DNA of 7,471 bases from Dictyoglomaceae bacterium. GTDB lineage: Bacteria > Dictyoglomota > Dictyoglomia > Dictyoglomales > Dictyoglomaceae. Numbering within the stretch: position 1 is the first letter of the stretch; every line of letters begins with the position of its first letter. The position numbers were made by a program, and so were the translations under genes. The notes beneath the pieces are model-generated. The model was given only the letters and a program-made list of their open reading frames with translations, was not told where the DNA came from and made no database searches. Location of the stretch: the NCBI GenBank assembly GCA_028276205.1, contig JAPYWU010000068.1, positions 1 through 7,471 on the forward strand, read 5' to 3'. Below are positions 6,474-7,471 of this stretch, one piece after another.

Positions 6474-7458
6474 ATATATGGAATTCTAAAATATCTTCAT
6501 CTTTTACTTGATAATTCTTCTCCACAGGAATTCCCTTTACACTACCATCTTTTGTATAAAGTTTCGCATACTTTAAGTTTTTTGCTATATCTTTATGAAT
6601 CAGTTCAGCCACATCAAGTACTGTAGATCCCTTCTCTAAAACATATGGATGTTCCAAATCTGGGGGATATCCAGGTTTCTTAGTATAAACTCTTACTATC
6701 TCTAAAGTATTAAATATCTCTCTTTTAACCTCTTCCATATTAATTCCTTCTTTAGCAGAAATTAAGTATATCTTTAAGTCGTTCTTTAACATATCAACAT
6801 CTTCTTTTAATTCAGAGGGATCAAAAAGATCAATTTTGTTTATCAAAATCATTCCTCTAACCTCTTTTATGGGTGAATAAGGATCTTTATCTGGATTTTC
6901 AGAGACCAATTTTATCTTTTTATTTTCTAACATTCCTTTTATCTTAATATACTCCTCTAAAATAGATCCCTGATCAGGTGAAAGAAAAATTAAGGTTAAA
7001 TCTGAATTTCTTATAAGATTATACATCCATGAATCAGAGTTCTCCCAAAAAGGTGGAAGATCTATAAGCTGTATTTGTATGTTTTCAAAAGGCATCATAC
7101 CTACTATAGGATAAATAGTAGAAAAGGGATAATCTGCCACAAAGCTTTGTACTCCTGTAAGAAGGCTAAAAAACAAAGATTTTCCAGTATTAGGTGGACC
7201 TATTATAACAACTTGTCCTGCACCCTCTTTCTCTATATAATCCCATGATCTACCACCACCCTTTTTTGACCTTTTCTCAGCCTCTTCCATAAGTTGGGAA
7301 AGTTTCCTTCTCAAATCTGCCTTCATTTTGTCGGTACCTTTATGTTTTGGTAAAATAGCAAGCATCTCTTTAAGAGCCTGAATTTTATCCTCAATAGATT
7401 TAGCTTCTCTATATCTTTTCTCAGCCTCAAAATATTGTGGTGGAAGATTGGCAGGCAT
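6472..7458 (-). CDS. DRG/Obg-type GTPase with C-terminal TGS domain
   Basis: A 328-residue P-loop GTPase related to the DRG branch of the Obg superfamily, a group linked to ribosomes and translation. Counting from the ATG at 7458, residues 2-65 form a charged helical N-terminal segment with the DRG-like opening PANLPPQYFEAEKRYREAK and a KHKGT motif. The G domain shows G1 GPPNTGKS (87-94), G2 Thr in YPFST (T114), G3 DLPP (133-136), G4 NKID (207-210) and G5 SAK (234-236). The TGS domain, a small domain often found in RNA- or ribosome-associated proteins, occupies about 258-328. G3 normally reads DxxG; here the Gly is replaced by Pro. An in-frame GTG at 7467 would add three residues, but it touches GGGAG directly, while the ATG has the right spacing, so the ATG is preferred. 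The oxidoreductase gene follows 12 bases later. The cellular role is not known from sequence. Confidence 0.9.
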   Translation of the reverse strand: MPANLPPQYFEAEKRYREAKSIEDKIQALKEMLAILPKHKGTDKMKADLRRKLSQLMEEAEKRSKKGGGRSWDYIEKEGAGQVVIIGPPNTGKSLFFSLLTGVQSFVADYPFSTIYPIVGMMPFENIQIQLIDLPPFWENSDSWMYNLIRNSDLTLIFLSPDQGSILEEYIKIKGMLENKKIKLVSENPDKDPYSPIKEVRGMILINKIDLFDPSELKEDVDMLKNDLKIYLISAKEGINMEEVKREIFNTLEIVRVYTKKPGYPPDLEHPYVLEKGSTVLDVAELIHKDIAKNLKYAKLYTKDGSVKGIPVEKNYQVKDEDILEFHI

Positions 7459-7466
7459 AAAGATCA

Positions 7467-7471
7467 CTCCC
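7467..7471 (-). promoter_or_regulatory. Ribosome binding site deciding the GTPase start
   Basis: GGGAG at the window edge is eight bases from the ATG at 7458-7456 but has no spacing to the GTG at 7467-7465. This supports the ATG. The window ends here, so further upstream signals cannot be seen. Confidence 0.65.

Overview
The window looks like a piece of chromosome from an AT-rich, probably thermophilic bacterium. The proteins are rich in Lys, Glu and Ile. The CBM9 protein closely resembles, from memory, the C-terminal module of Thermotoga xylanase 10A, and the ABC pair has the architecture of Thermotoga TM287/TM288. Dictyoglomus is my best guess, with Thermotogae or a thermophilic Firmicute as alternatives; this is inference, not a database result.

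Layout from left to right. (1) A plus-strand EamA/DMT-family membrane transporter, cut off at its 5' end by the window, stops at 674. (2) A strong hairpin with T-tracts on both sides (675-712) separates it from everything else, which lies on the minus strand. (3) Read in the minus-strand direction, from right to left, come a DRG-like GTPase with a TGS domain (7458-6472), a Gfo/Idh/MocA oxidoreductase (6459-5488), a MarR-family regulator (5463-5023), two half-size ABC exporter subunits (5009-3276 and 3283-1457), and a secreted single-module CBM9 protein (1384-734).

The minus-strand genes are tightly packed: gaps of 12, 24 and 13 bases, an 8-base overlap, then a 72-base gap before the CBM9 gene. 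At two junctions the AGGAGG ribosome site shares bases with the upstream TAG stop. A good sigma70-type promoter (TTGAAA-N16-TATACT) lies inside the last codons of the oxidoreductase gene. It is followed at once by a palindrome (ATTAG-N4-CTAAT) placed where a repressor would block it, so marR and the two ABC genes probably form a self-regulated exporter operon. A second near-consensus promoter (TTGACG-N17-TATAAT) serves the CBM9 gene.

The two ABC subunits make a convincing heterodimer with unequal ATP sites. The 577-residue subunit has Asp in place of the catalytic Glu and Gln in place of the switch His. The 608-residue subunit keeps both residues but has an altered signature, LSQGQ. The GTPase and oxidoreductase appear to be a separate upstream unit with no evident functional link to the exporter. 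No RNA gene, insertion sequence, CRISPR array or origin was seen, and no gene-free stretch exceeds 300 bases. I found no clearly unprecedented system; the most worthwhile points are the nested promoter/operator, the asymmetric exporter, the free-standing CBM9 protein and the altered G3 motif of the GTPase.
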